Both the position numbers and the translations under genes were made by a program. The notes beneath the pieces were generated by a model. The model was not told where the DNA came from. It searched no databases and saw only the letters and a program-made list of their open reading frames with translations. Below are positions 25,165 to 33,863 of a DNA stretch of 64,000 nt, piece by piece. The stretch spans positions 1-64,000 of the forward strand of contig NZ_JADYVX010000033.1 in the NCBI RefSeq assembly GCF_020194175.1. Direction: 5' to 3'. Within the stretch, counting starts at the first letter, position 1. Every line of letters begins with the position of its first letter. This DNA is from Bradyrhizobium sp. BRP22 (GTDB lineage Bacteria; Pseudomonadota; Alphaproteobacteria; Rhizobiales; Xanthobacteraceae).

Positions 25165-26901
25165 TTAATAAATCGACGGCTCCTCCACCGGTTTGCCGAA
25201 ACCGCTTTCCAGGAAATCGAAATCGCAGCCTTCATTGGCCTGTTTGATGTGGCGTGAGAACATCCAGCCATAGCCGCGCTCGTAGCGGCGTTCCGGCGGC
25301 TTCCAGGCGGCGCGGCGACGTTCGAGCTCTTGCGCTGGAACATCCAGCGTGATGCTGCGGGCGGCGACGTCGAGGGTGATGCGGTCGCCGTTCTGCACCA
25401 GCGCGAGCGGGCCGCCGACGTAAGCTTCGGGCGCCACATGCAGGATGCAGGCGCCGTAGCTGGTGCCGCTCATGCGCGCATCCGAAATCCGCACCATGTC
25501 GCGCACGCCTTGCCGCACGAGTTTTGTGGGAATCGGCAGCATGCCCCATTCCGGCATGCCCGGCCCGCCTTGCGGCCCTGCGTTGCGCAGGATCAGGACA
25601 TGATCAGCCGTCACATCCAGATCGGGATCGTCGACAGCTTTTTTCATCGAAGGGTAATCGTCGAACACCAGCGCCGGGCCTGAATGCTTCAAAAAGCGCG
25701 GATCGCAGGCACTCGGCTTGATCACGCAGCCATCGGGGGCGAGGTTGCCCTTGAGCACCGCGAGCGCGCCCTCCTTGTAGATCGGGTTCGCGACCGTGCG
25801 GATGACATCGTCGTTATAGACTTCGGCGCGGGCGATGTTTTCCCCCAGCGTCCCGCCGGTCACGGTCAGGCAGTCGAGGTGCAGATGATCCCTGATCCGG
25901 TTCATCAGCGCCGGCAGACCGCCAGCATAGAAGAAATCCTCCATCAGATAGAGATCGCCGCTCGGGCGGACATTGGCGATCACAGGCACCTTGCGGCTCG
26001 CCTTCTCGAAATCGTCAAGCCCGATCTCCTGCCCGGCACGGCGCGCCTGCGCGATCAGATGGATGATCGCATTGGTCGAGCAGCCCATCGCCATCGCGAC
26101 CGTGATGGCATTTTCGAAGGCCTCTCGCGTCTGGATCTGTTGCGGGGTCAGATCCTCCCATACCATTTGGACGATGCGGCGGCCGCATTCGGACGCCATC
26201 CGGATGTGCCCGGCATCCGCCGCTGGAATCGACGAAGCGCCCGGCAGCGTCATGCCGATGGCTTCGGCGATCGCCGTCATGGTGGACGCGGTGCCCATGG
26301 TCATGCAGGTGCCGTAGCTGCGGGCGATGCCGGCTTCCATGTCGACCCAGTCGCGGTCCGAAATCTTCCCGGCGCGCCGCTCGTCCCAGTATTTCCAGGC
26401 GTCCGACCCCGAGCCGAGCGTGCGGCCCTTCCAATTGCCGCGCAGCATCGGGCCGGCCGGCAGATAGATCGTCGGCAGGTTCATGGAGGTGGCGCCGAGC
26501 AGCAGCGCCGGCGTGGTCTTGTCGCAGCCGCCCATCAGCACGACGCCGTCGACCGGATGGCCGCGCAACAGTTCTTCCGCATCCATCGCCAGCATGTTGC
26601 GATAGAGCATAGTGGTCGGCTTCAAAAACGATTCCGACAGCGACAGCGCCGGCAGTTCCAGCGGGAAGCCGCCTGCCTGGAACACGCCGCGCTTGACGTC
26701 GTCGACGCGGCTCTTGAAATGCATGTGGCAGGGCTGGGCGTCCGACCAGGTGTTGATGATCGCGATCACCGGCCGGTCCTTCCACTCCTCCGGCGCGTAG
26801 CCCATCTGCATGGCGCGCGAACGGTGGCCGAAGGCCCTGAGATCATCGGGCGCGAACCAGCGCGCGCTGCGGAGCGTCTCCGGGCTTTTCTTTCTTGTCA
26901 T
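25165..26901 (-). CDS. IlvD/Edd family dehydratase, L-arabonate/D-xylonate type
   Basis: The product has 578 residues from ATG 26901, with AGGTG upstream; the frame is open to 27060 without family sequence. Three Cys expected to hold a [2Fe-2S] cluster in the pentonate-dehydratase branch are present: C58 (DAQPCHMH), C126 (GGCDKTTPALL) and C199 (GTCMTMGTAS). These numbers match the spacing known for Rhizobium L-arabonate dehydratase to within one residue. It dehydrates a sugar acid to a 2-keto-3-deoxy acid. It is the first gene of the operon and is divergent from the hybrid kinase. Confidence 0.9.
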   Translation of the reverse strand: MTRKKSPETLRSARWFAPDDLRAFGHRSRAMQMGYAPEEWKDRPVIAIINTWSDAQPCHMHFKSRVDDVKRGVFQAGGFPLELPALSLSESFLKPTTMLYRNMLAMDAEELLRGHPVDGVVLMGGCDKTTPALLLGATSMNLPTIYLPAGPMLRGNWKGRTLGSGSDAWKYWDERRAGKISDRDWVDMEAGIARSYGTCMTMGTASTMTAIAEAIGMTLPGASSIPAADAGHIRMASECGRRIVQMVWEDLTPQQIQTREAFENAITVAMAMGCSTNAIIHLIAQARRAGQEIGLDDFEKASRKVPVIANVRPSGDLYLMEDFFYAGGLPALMNRIRDHLHLDCLTVTGGTLGENIARAEVYNDDVIRTVANPIYKEGALAVLKGNLAPDGCVIKPSACDPRFLKHSGPALVFDDYPSMKKAVDDPDLDVTADHVLILRNAGPQGGPGMPEWGMLPIPTKLVRQGVRDMVRISDARMSGTSYGACILHVAPEAYVGGPLALVQNGDRITLDVAARSITLDVPAQELERRRAAWKPPERRYERGYGWMFSRHIKQANEGCDFDFLESGFGKPVEEPSIY

Positions 26902-27062
26902 TTTGCACCTGTCCAGGAACCCTTTCGAAGTCATGTCACAGAGATCGTGGGGCCGGCAAGTGCGTATTGCTTCCACGTGATGATACGCTCTAGCATTGGG
27001 TTGCCCCGGGCGGCGACCACACCCACCGCCTGGTTCGGACAGAGAAGGCCGCAGCCGCACAG

Positions 27063-30000
27063 ATGACGCTCACAACCAGACTCGCCATCGCCATGATTGC
27101 GCTGGTTGCGATCGCAGTGGGCGCGGTCGCGTGGCTGAGCTATCGCAACCTGGAACAAGCGTTCGTGCCGCGCGTGCTCGACCGGATCGAGACGCATTCG
27201 CGCTTCGTCGCCGGCGACCTCGTCTCCTATACCGACAGCGCGCGCACCGACATCGTGATCTTTCGCGATCTTGCCTCAGTCGTCGGCATGATGCGGGCCC
27301 GTCTCAATGACGGTACGGATCCGGTCGATCATGTCGGCGAGGCGCTGTGGCGCGAGCGGCTGGAAAGCCGCCTTGCCGCGCAGCTTGCGATCAAGCCGGC
27401 CTATGCGCGGGTGCGCTACATCGGCGTTGCCGATGGCGGCCGTGAAATCGTCCGCGTCGACCGTTCGGGAGCGGACGGCGCCGTTCGCGCCGTGCCGGAA
27501 GCGGAGTTGCCGCGCGCCGGCGATGCGCCCTATGTCCGCGATGCGCTCGCGCTTGGTATCGGCGGGATCTATGTCTCGCCGGTGGAACTGGACAAGGATG
27601 CAGGCGCAGCGCAGCCCGCGGCGATCCTGCGGGTGGCGACACCGGTGCCGGCGGCCGACGGCAAGCCGTTCGGGATCATCCTGATCGAGATCGACATGCG
27701 CGGCGAGCTGGACCGCGTGCGCGGCTCGGTGCGGCCGGGCGAAACGGCCTATGTGGTCGACAGCAGAGGCAACTACCTGATCCATCCCGACCGCGCGCGT
27801 GAATTCGGCGGAACGGGAGCCGACTGGCGGCGCGACTTTCCCTATCTGGCGTCGTCGGCGGATACGACGCAGGGCTTCTCGCGCATGGTCGAAGGTGCGG
27901 GCGGACGGCCGAACGGCGTGGCGCTGGCGCCCGCGCTGCTCGCCGGCAATGAATGGATCGCGGTGATCGAGATGGCGCCGAACGCGGTGTTCATGGCGCC
28001 GGCGGCGACGATCCGCAACAGCTCGATCGTGGTTGGCCTGCTCGCCGTGCTGGCCGCGGCGGGCCTTGCGATCCTGATCGCAAGATCGCTGATGCGGCCG
28101 ATCAGGCAATTGACGGCGGCGATCGAGAGCGTCGCCGAAAAGGGCACGGACGCGATCCCCGTCGATGCGCCGGGCGAGACCGGCGTGCTGGCGCGCGCCT
28201 TCGTGCGCGTGATCAACGAGGCGAATGCCAAGACGGTTGCGCTCGAGCGCGAAGTGGTCGAGCATCTGCGCACCGAAGCCGCGCGCGACCGCCTTGCGGG
28301 GCGCGAGCGCCTGTTCAGCGCCGCGGTCGAATCCGCCAACGACGCCGTCATCACGACGTCGCTGGATGGCACCGTCACCGGCTGGAATCCGGCCGCCGAG
28401 CGCCTGTTCGGCTATGCCGCAACCGAGGCGGTGGGCCGGCACATCTCGCTGATCGTGCCGCCCGACCATGCCTTCGAGACAGATGACGTGTTGCGCCGGA
28501 TCGGCTGGGGCGAAACCATCGCCAACAACGAGACCGTGCGGCTGCGCAAGGATGGCACGCCGGTCGAGGTCTCGCTCTCGATCTCGCCGATCAAGTCGGC
28601 ATCCGGCGCCATCATCGGCATCTGCAAGACCGCGCGCGACATGACTGAAAGCCGCAAGGCGCAGCAGAATCTGCTGGAGAGCGAACAACTGGCGCGCGGC
28701 ATCATCAACAGCGCGCTCGACGCCTTCGTGCAGATCGATCAGAACGGCATCATCCGCTACTGGAATCCACAAGCGGCAAGCATCTTCGGATGGACCAGCG
28801 AGGAGGCGCTCGGCAAGAACGTGTTCGAACTGCTGGGGCGGCCGGACGGCCCGCTCAGGGCGGCGCTGGCGGCCTTCCTGAAAACGGGCGGCGTCCAGGT
28901 GCAACAGCCGCGCCGCGAGGTGCTGATACGGCGGCGCGACGGTACGGAGTTCACCGCGGAACTCAGCATCGCCGCGCTGAAGACCCGCGACGGTTTCGTA
29001 TTCAATGGCTTCGTCCGCGACCTCACTGACAAGATCGCCGCCGAGGAGCGGATGCGGCAGGCCGAGAAGATGGAGGCCGTCGGCCAGCTCACCGGCGGCA
29101 TCGCGCATGATTTCAACAATATCCTCACCGTCATCACCGGCACGATCGAGATCCTGGCCGATGCGGTGAAGCACGAACCGCAACTGGCCGCGATCACCAA
29201 GATGATCGACGAGGCGGCGGCGCGCGGCGCCGAGCTCACGCAGCATCTGCTGGCATTCGCCCGCAAGCAGCCGCTGGATCCGCGCGAGGTCGATGTCAAC
29301 CTGCTGATCGTCGAGACCACCAAGCTGCTGCAGCGGACGCTCGGCGAGCATGTCGAGATCGAATCGATCTTCGAGGACGAGACCTGCCTTGCGATCGTCG
29401 ACCCCAACCAGCTCGTCACCGCGATCCTCAACCTCGCGCTCAATGCTCGCGATGCGATGCCTGATGGCGGCAAGCTCGTGCTCGAGACAGGCACCGTCTT
29501 CCTCGACGAAACCTACGCCAAACTGCAGGGCGACGTCCGTCCGGGGCGCTATGCGATGATCGCGGTGAGCGACACCGGCACCGGAATCCCGGCCGACATC
29601 ATCGACAAGGTGTTCAATCCGTTCTTCACGTCGAAGGGACCCGGCAAGGGCACCGGGCTTGGCCTGAGCATGGTCTACGGCTTCATCAAGCAGTCGGCCG
29701 GACACATCAAGATCTACAGCGAGGAAGGCCACGGCACCACGGTCAGGATGTACCTGCCGCCCGCGACCAGCGCGACGGCGACGATCGAGACGGCGCCCGC
29801 AGCAAAACTCGAGGGCGGCAACGAGACCATCCTCGTCGTCGAGGACGACAAGCTGGTGCGCGACTATGTGCTGACGCAACTGCACTCGCTCGGCTATGTC
29901 ACGCTGGATGCGGCGAACGCCGCGGCGGCGCTGGCGATCGCCCGCGCGGACCGGCCCTTCGACCTCCTGTTCACCGACGTGATCATGCCCGGCATGAACG

Positions 30001-30182
30001 GGCGCCAGCTTGCCGAGGAGATCCGCAGACTGAAGCCCGACGTGAAGGTGCTGTTCACCTCGGGCTATACCGAGAACGCCATCATCCATCACGGCCGGCT
30101 CGACGAAGGCGTGCTGCTGCTGGCAAAGCCCTATCGCAAATCGGACATGGCGATCATGATCCGCAAGGCGCTGGGCGCGTAG
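27063..30182 (+). CDS. Hybrid sensor histidine kinase (Cache-HAMP-PAS-PAS-HisKA-HATPase-REC)
   Basis: The product has 1039 residues. Membrane segment 1 is near 7-27 and segment 2 near 318-340. The intervening ~290 residues form a periplasmic Cache-type sensor. HAMP follows (340-390), then two PAS domains (about 412-535 and 540-655, the first with AVESANDAVITTSLDGTVTG). The HisKA phospho-acceptor is His682 in GGIAHDFNNILT. A HATPase domain (DTGTGIPADI, GKGTGLGLSMVYGF) and a C-terminal receiver with Asp972 (FTDVIMPGMNG) complete it. The convergent FixJ-type regulator just downstream is a plausible output partner. Confidence 0.94.
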   Translation: MTLTTRLAIAMIALVAIAVGAVAWLSYRNLEQAFVPRVLDRIETHSRFVAGDLVSYTDSARTDIVIFRDLASVVGMMRARLNDGTDPVDHVGEALWRERLESRLAAQLAIKPAYARVRYIGVADGGREIVRVDRSGADGAVRAVPEAELPRAGDAPYVRDALALGIGGIYVSPVELDKDAGAAQPAAILRVATPVPAADGKPFGIILIEIDMRGELDRVRGSVRPGETAYVVDSRGNYLIHPDRAREFGGTGADWRRDFPYLASSADTTQGFSRMVEGAGGRPNGVALAPALLAGNEWIAVIEMAPNAVFMAPAATIRNSSIVVGLLAVLAAAGLAILIARSLMRPIRQLTAAIESVAEKGTDAIPVDAPGETGVLARAFVRVINEANAKTVALEREVVEHLRTEAARDRLAGRERLFSAAVESANDAVITTSLDGTVTGWNPAAERLFGYAATEAVGRHISLIVPPDHAFETDDVLRRIGWGETIANNETVRLRKDGTPVEVSLSISPIKSASGAIIGICKTARDMTESRKAQQNLLESEQLARGIINSALDAFVQIDQNGIIRYWNPQAASIFGWTSEEALGKNVFELLGRPDGPLRAALAAFLKTGGVQVQQPRREVLIRRRDGTEFTAELSIAALKTRDGFVFNGFVRDLTDKIAAEERMRQAEKMEAVGQLTGGIAHDFNNILTVITGTIEILADAVKHEPQLAAITKMIDEAAARGAELTQHLLAFARKQPLDPREVDVNLLIVETTKLLQRTLGEHVEIESIFEDETCLAIVDPNQLVTAILNLALNARDAMPDGGKLVLETGTVFLDETYAKLQGDVRPGRYAMIAVSDTGTGIPADIIDKVFNPFFTSKGPGKGTGLGLSMVYGFIKQSAGHIKIYSEEGHGTTVRMYLPPATSATATIETAPAAKLEGGNETILVVEDDKLVRDYVLTQLHSLGYVTLDAANAAAALAIARADRPFDLLFTDVIMPGMNGRQLAEEIRRLKPDVKVLFTSGYTENAIIHHGRLDEGVLLLAKPYRKSDMAIMIRKALGA

Positions 30183-30219
30183 GTGCGACGGATTGCAACA
30201 ACTCGCGCAACAATCACGC

Positions 30220-30248
30220 TGTCGTCCCGGCCTCGAGCCGGGACGACA
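30220..30248. terminator. 12-bp perfect hairpin between convergent signalling genes
   Basis: TGTCGTCCCGGC (30220-30231), a 5-base loop CTCGA and GCCGGGACGACA (30237-30248) form a perfect stem. It lies between the hybrid kinase (ending 30182) and the FixJ-type gene (ending 30261). It can serve both strands. No strong T-run is present. Confidence 0.7.
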
Positions 30249-30260
30249 TGCTACAACACA

Positions 30261-30908
30261 TTAAGCAGAGCGCTGCTGTTGCTGCTGCGCGGTCATCACG
30301 ATGCGCACGAGGTCAGCGGCATTCCTGGCACCGAGCTTCTTCATGATGTTGGCGCGATGGTCCTCGATCGTGCGCGGGCTGATGCCGAGGGAACGCCCCG
30401 CTTCCTTGTTGGAAGCGCCCGCCGTGAATTGTTCCAGCACCTCGCGCTCGCGCCGCGTGAGCGGCTCGCGCCCCGGAAAATGCAGCGTCGCAATTCGCGA
30501 CGCGGAACTGTCGGCCTGCCGCCGCGTATAGGCGCCGATTGCCTCATCGAGGCGAGCGACGATTTCGCTGCCGCGGAACGGCTTTTCGATGAAGTCGAGC
30601 GCGCCGTTCTTGATGGCACTGACGGCCATCGCGATGTCGCCCTGCCCCGAGATCATGAAGATCGGCGCCGGATAATCCTCGCCGTGCAGTTCCCTTAGGA
30701 TATCGAGGCCGGATTTGCCGGGGATGTGGACGTCGAGCAGGATGCAGGCTGGCGTCCTGGTTCGCGCCACCGACAACAGCGCGGCGCCGTCGGCAAAGCA
30801 GATCACCTGATAGCCGGCTGCGGACAGAACCATCGAAAGCGTGTCGCGGACGGCGGGATCGTCATCGACTACGAAGATCTCCCCACGGGAGGAAACACTC
30901 TCAGCCAT
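30261..30908 (-). CDS. FixJ-family response regulator (REC-LuxR HTH)
   Basis: The product has 215 residues. The receiver domain (about 10-125) has the acidic pair DDD, the phospho-acceptor Asp59 (ILLDVHIPG), and the Lys in FIEKPF. The C-terminal LuxR-type HTH (about 145-205) has LTRREREVLEQF and SPRTIEDHRANIMKKLGARN. A Gln-rich tail follows. It is convergent with the hybrid kinase, which may phosphorylate it. Two dyads of the GTA-N4-TAC type lie 74-135 bp upstream of its start, suggesting autoregulation. Confidence 0.93.
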   Translation of the reverse strand: MAESVSSRGEIFVVDDDPAVRDTLSMVLSAAGYQVICFADGAALLSVARTRTPACILLDVHIPGKSGLDILRELHGEDYPAPIFMISGQGDIAMAVSAIKNGALDFIEKPFRGSEIVARLDEAIGAYTRRQADSSASRIATLHFPGREPLTRREREVLEQFTAGASNKEAGRSLGISPRTIEDHRANIMKKLGARNAADLVRIVMTAQQQQQRSA

Positions 30909-30981
30909 AGGTCATTCGTCCCTGAGTGGTGAAACCTGGCAAACCGAAACCATGACTCCGCTCGACATCGCATCGAATTGG

Positions 30982-30997
30982 CCCGTATTTGTACGGG
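30982..30997. promoter_or_regulatory. Putative LuxR/FixJ-type operator, perfect dyad
   Basis: CCCGTA-TTTG-TACGGG is a perfect 6-4-6 inverted repeat 74 bp upstream of the FixJ-type gene and 64 bp upstream of the divergent 31061 gene. It has the same GTA-N4-TAC core and spacing as sites near 33160, 35555, 35595, 37744, 38927 and 39031. Confidence 0.55.
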
Positions 30998-31029
30998 ACG
31001 ATGGCTTAACGCACAAGTAGCACCGCGGT

Positions 31030-31043
31030 CCCTAAAGGTAGGG
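31030..31043. promoter_or_regulatory. Second dyad, CTA-N4-TAG variant
   Basis: CCCTA-AAGG-TAGGG is a perfect 5-4-5 inverted repeat with the same spacing as the neighbouring site, but with a CTA/TAG core. It lies between the FixJ-type gene and the 31061 gene, close to the latter's ribosome site. It may be a second binding site of related specificity. Confidence 0.4.
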
Positions 31044-31060
31044 TACAGTGGAGAATGCGC

Positions 31061-31372
31061 ATGCAGAAAGCCGCAGAAAACAACATTGCCACCGAGACCG
31101 TCGAGGGAAACGACGCCTATCGATCGATCGTCTCGGACCTGAAGTGCCTGATCGGGCAGGTGCAGGCGAGCCTGTCGCGGGTCGAGAGCGCGATCGCCTG
31201 CGAAGCCTCGCTGGCGTCCGCGGAGGCCATCGACGATGACATTATCGTGCTGGACGACATCACACCGCGCTATGCCAGAGCGGGCGAGGTGTTGAAGGCG
31301 TGCGACGCCGATCTCGGCGCCGCCCTTGAGTTCCTGCTCGAAGTGAAGGCAATGGAGCACCGCCTGAACTAG
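31061..31372 (+). CDS. Small soluble protein of unknown function
   Basis: The product has 103 residues from ATG 31061, with GTGGAG 7 bases upstream; ATG 31055 is an alternative. It is acidic and helical (SDLKCLIGQVQASLSRVESA), with an Asp-rich turn DDDIIVLDDITPRYARAGEVL. No family is recognised. It is divergent from the FixJ-type regulator across a region with two dyad sites, so it may be a target of that regulator. Confidence 0.65.
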   Translation: MQKAAENNIATETVEGNDAYRSIVSDLKCLIGQVQASLSRVESAIACEASLASAEAIDDDIIVLDDITPRYARAGEVLKACDADLGAALEFLLEVKAMEHRLN

Positions 31373-31440
31373 CTTGCGGTTTTCGGTTCCCTCGCATGGC
31401 AGTGGTGGTGGCGTCGCAGCTCCGCCGGCGATGCGGCGCC

Positions 31441-31758
31441 TCAGGAATCGATAAGTTCGGCCGTCGTGGTGGGGCGCTTTTTCATGGGCTTGCCGCGGAT
31501 GAACTGGATGTCCATCTCGGTGCCGTTGACGCGGACCAGTTCGCAGCGGCGATAGGCGAGCCCGGTCGAAGACAGCAGCAGGAAGAACTCCTTAAGGTTA
31601 AGGCCCTGGATGGAGCCTTCGACGGTCAGGACCGCGTCATTCTCGGAGATGGCGTTGAGCACGCAATTGCGCCGCCAGGTTCCATCGATGGCCATGATGC
31701 ATACGTCATAACCGCGGCTGAATGTCACCCGATCCGTTCCGCTGCCTGCTTCCTTCAT
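31441..31758 (-). CDS. PilZ-domain protein
   Basis: The product has 105 residues. The layout is a single PilZ-like beta-barrel: RVTFSRGYDVCIMAIDGTWRR at the start, then strands ending in GTEMDIQFIR. PilZ domains often bind cyclic di-GMP through RxxxR and DxSxxG; neither is canonical here (NAISEND stands where DxSxxG would be), so binding is doubtful. It starts 3 bp after cheR and has GGAGGA inside the end of cheR. It belongs to the cheY-cheR-pilZ run. Confidence 0.75.
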   Translation of the reverse strand: MKEAGSGTDRVTFSRGYDVCIMAIDGTWRRNCVLNAISENDAVLTVEGSIQGLNLKEFFLLLSSTGLAYRRCELVRVNGTEMDIQFIRGKPMKKRPTTTAELIDS

Positions 31759-31761
31759 CTG

Positions 31762-32637
31762 TCAGCGTCCTCCGATCACGGCCATCCTGGGCGTGGCGGC
31801 GGGCGCCATCGGAGCGGCCGCTGGCCGCGCGCCGGTCGGCCGATAGAGGCCGCGCTTCTCAGGACAGGGTTTGAAGACGTCGGTCAGGCCGACGACGGTT
31901 TCTGCGGCGCCGAGCACCAGGAAGCCATCGGTCTCGAGCGACCTGGCGAGGCGGCTGAAGATGTTAATCTTGGTGTCCTGGTCGAAATAGATCAGCACGT
32001 TGCGGCAGAAGATGACGTCGAAAGTGCCGAGCTGCGCGAAGTCATGCAGCAGGTTGAGCTGTCGATGCTGCACCATGGCGCGGATGTCGGCATTGATCTG
32101 CCAGAGCTCGCCGTTCTGCTTGAAGTACTTGACCAGCAACTGGATCGGCAGGCCGCGCTGCACTTCGAACTGGCTGTAGATGCCGGCCTTGGATTTCTCC
32201 AGCACCTCCTGCGACAGATCGGTCGCGAGAATCTCGGTGCGCCAGCCCGCAAGCTGCGCACCCATCTCCTTCAGGCACATCGCCAGCGAATACGGCTCCT
32301 GCCCGGTCGAACCGGCAGCGCACCAGATCCGGATCGTCCTGCGGCTCGACCGCGCCTTCAACAGTTCCGGGATGATCGCATTGCGGAAATGATCGAACGG
32401 CGCCTTGTCGCGGAAGAAGAAGGTCTCGTTGGTGGTCATGGCTTCGACCGCCTGCGCGATATGGCTGGCCGAGCCGGCCTTCATCTTCTGCACGAGATCG
32501 TCGATGCCGGAGAGGCCGCATTTGCGCGACAGCGGCAGCAGCCGGCTTTCGATCAGATATTGCTTGTCCGCGGACAGGTCGAGACCGGAATGGTCCTTGA
32601 ACAGTTTACGCAGATACTCGTAGTCGGGAGAATTCAC
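31762..32637 (-). CDS. cheR: CheR-type chemoreceptor methyltransferase
   Basis: The product has 291 residues, starting with GTG 32637 and GAGG upstream. CheR_N (about 1-60) is followed by the SAM-dependent methyltransferase domain: TTNETFFFRD, the motif I region IWCAAGSTGQEPYSLAM, ILATDLSQEVLEKSKAG, and FDVIFCRNVLIYF. It methylates Glu residues on methyl-accepting chemotaxis proteins using SAM. The C-terminal Ala/Pro-rich tail is short. It lies between the cheY-like and pilZ genes in one operon. Confidence 0.95.
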   Translation of the reverse strand: MNSPDYEYLRKLFKDHSGLDLSADKQYLIESRLLPLSRKCGLSGIDDLVQKMKAGSASHIAQAVEAMTTNETFFFRDKAPFDHFRNAIIPELLKARSSRRTIRIWCAAGSTGQEPYSLAMCLKEMGAQLAGWRTEILATDLSQEVLEKSKAGIYSQFEVQRGLPIQLLVKYFKQNGELWQINADIRAMVQHRQLNLLHDFAQLGTFDVIFCRNVLIYFDQDTKINIFSRLARSLETDGFLVLGAAETVVGLTDVFKPCPEKRGLYRPTGARPAAAPMAPAATPRMAVIGGR

Positions 32638-32667
32638 GACAGCCTCTTCAGGAAAGGGATGACACGA

Positions 32668-33078
<411 letters not shown>

Positions 33079-33159
33079 CTGAATTCGCCTCTCGACTGTT
33101 CTTGTAGATCCTGGTCAATCGATAGACGCCAGCGGGCTCACAACCGCTTAATTTTACCG

Positions 33160-33175
33160 TCCGTGCGAATACGGA
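33160..33175. promoter_or_regulatory. Putative LuxR/FixJ-type operator upstream of the cheY-cheR-pilZ operon
   Basis: TCCGTG-CGAA-TACGGA is a 6-4-6 dyad with one mismatch in the core. It lies 82 bp upstream of the cheY-like start codon and matches the class seen at 30982 and 37744. Confidence 0.45.
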
Positions 33176-33296
33176 TGGCATATTGATACCGCGCGAGGGC
33201 GCGGTGCCCGATGACGCGATCGATGGCTGCCGCCCGTCCGGGCTCGAAGGCAATGGATTCGTTGGAGTTTTGGTATGCGAGGGCGTGCCGGCCCGC

Positions 33297-33677
33297 TCAG
33301 GCCGCGGCGCGCTGCTGCTCGCGCTGCATCAGCTTGCGGATTTCCTTGAGCGCCTTGTAAAGCGCGCCGCTCGCCACGTGCTGGTTAACCAGGTCGAGCG
33401 CCTCGCGCGCACCGGCATCGGCCTCCCGCAACTCCTTGGCGAAGCCGAGATAGGCGGTCCGATAACGCTGGACGTCGTTCTTCAGATACATGGTCTGGAC
33501 GCAGTGGTAGAGCCGCCGCGCCGGGGTATTGGCGGTCTCCGCGGTCACGGTGTCCCGTTCGCGCAGGATCGGCGCTTCGCCGTCGATCAGGAAGGAAGTG
33601 CGGGTGCCGGAGTTGATCAGCACGGTCTCGCCGATGACGATCCGTTCAAACGGCTTCAGCTCGACGCGTAACGGCAT
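33297..33677 (-). CDS. flbT: Flagellin mRNA regulator FlbT
   Basis: The product has 126 residues and matches FlbT along its length: LRVELKPFERIVIGETVLIN, then LIDGEAPILRERDT, then RRLYHCVQTMYL. In alphaproteobacteria FlbT acts post-transcriptionally on flagellin mRNA, usually against FlaF. It lies 187 bp downstream of the flagellin gene on the same strand. No flaF gene is found between them or elsewhere in the window. Confidence 0.92.
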   Translation of the reverse strand: MPLRVELKPFERIVIGETVLINSGTRTSFLIDGEAPILRERDTVTAETANTPARRLYHCVQTMYLKNDVQRYRTAYLGFAKELREADAGAREALDLVNQHVASGALYKALKEIRKLMQREQQRAAA

Positions 33678-33813
33678 GATCGTCTCCTTTTCTAGGCAAC
33701 GGCTTTTCTAGGCAACGGCGGGGGGCGTCTAGCCGCCCTCGATCTTTGAAGTCCTGGTCGCGCGAACCGGCGATGGACGGGCCGCCGTCCCGTGTCGCGA
33801 TCGTTCAGTCCGA

Positions 33814-33839
33814 AAGCGGCGGAGTTGCCTCCGCCGCTT
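33814..33839. terminator. Flagellin gene terminator
   Basis: On the minus strand, AAGCGGCGGA, a 6-base loop and TCCGCCGCTT form a 10-bp perfect stem followed by TTTC. It lies 25 bp past the flagellin stop. This fits a rho-independent terminator with a short T-run. Confidence 0.65.
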
Positions 33840-33863
33840 CCGTGTTCGGTTTCGTCGCAGAGC

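Noticed and set aside
25684..27066. 460-residue plus-strand frame over the IlvD/Edd gene
   Set aside because: Arg/His-rich shadow without family features; the minus-strand gene has intact cluster cysteines.
27276..30092. 938-residue frame antisense to the hybrid kinase
   Set aside because: It mirrors the codon bias of the kinase, has no domain resemblance and no ribosome site; a typical high-GC shadow frame.
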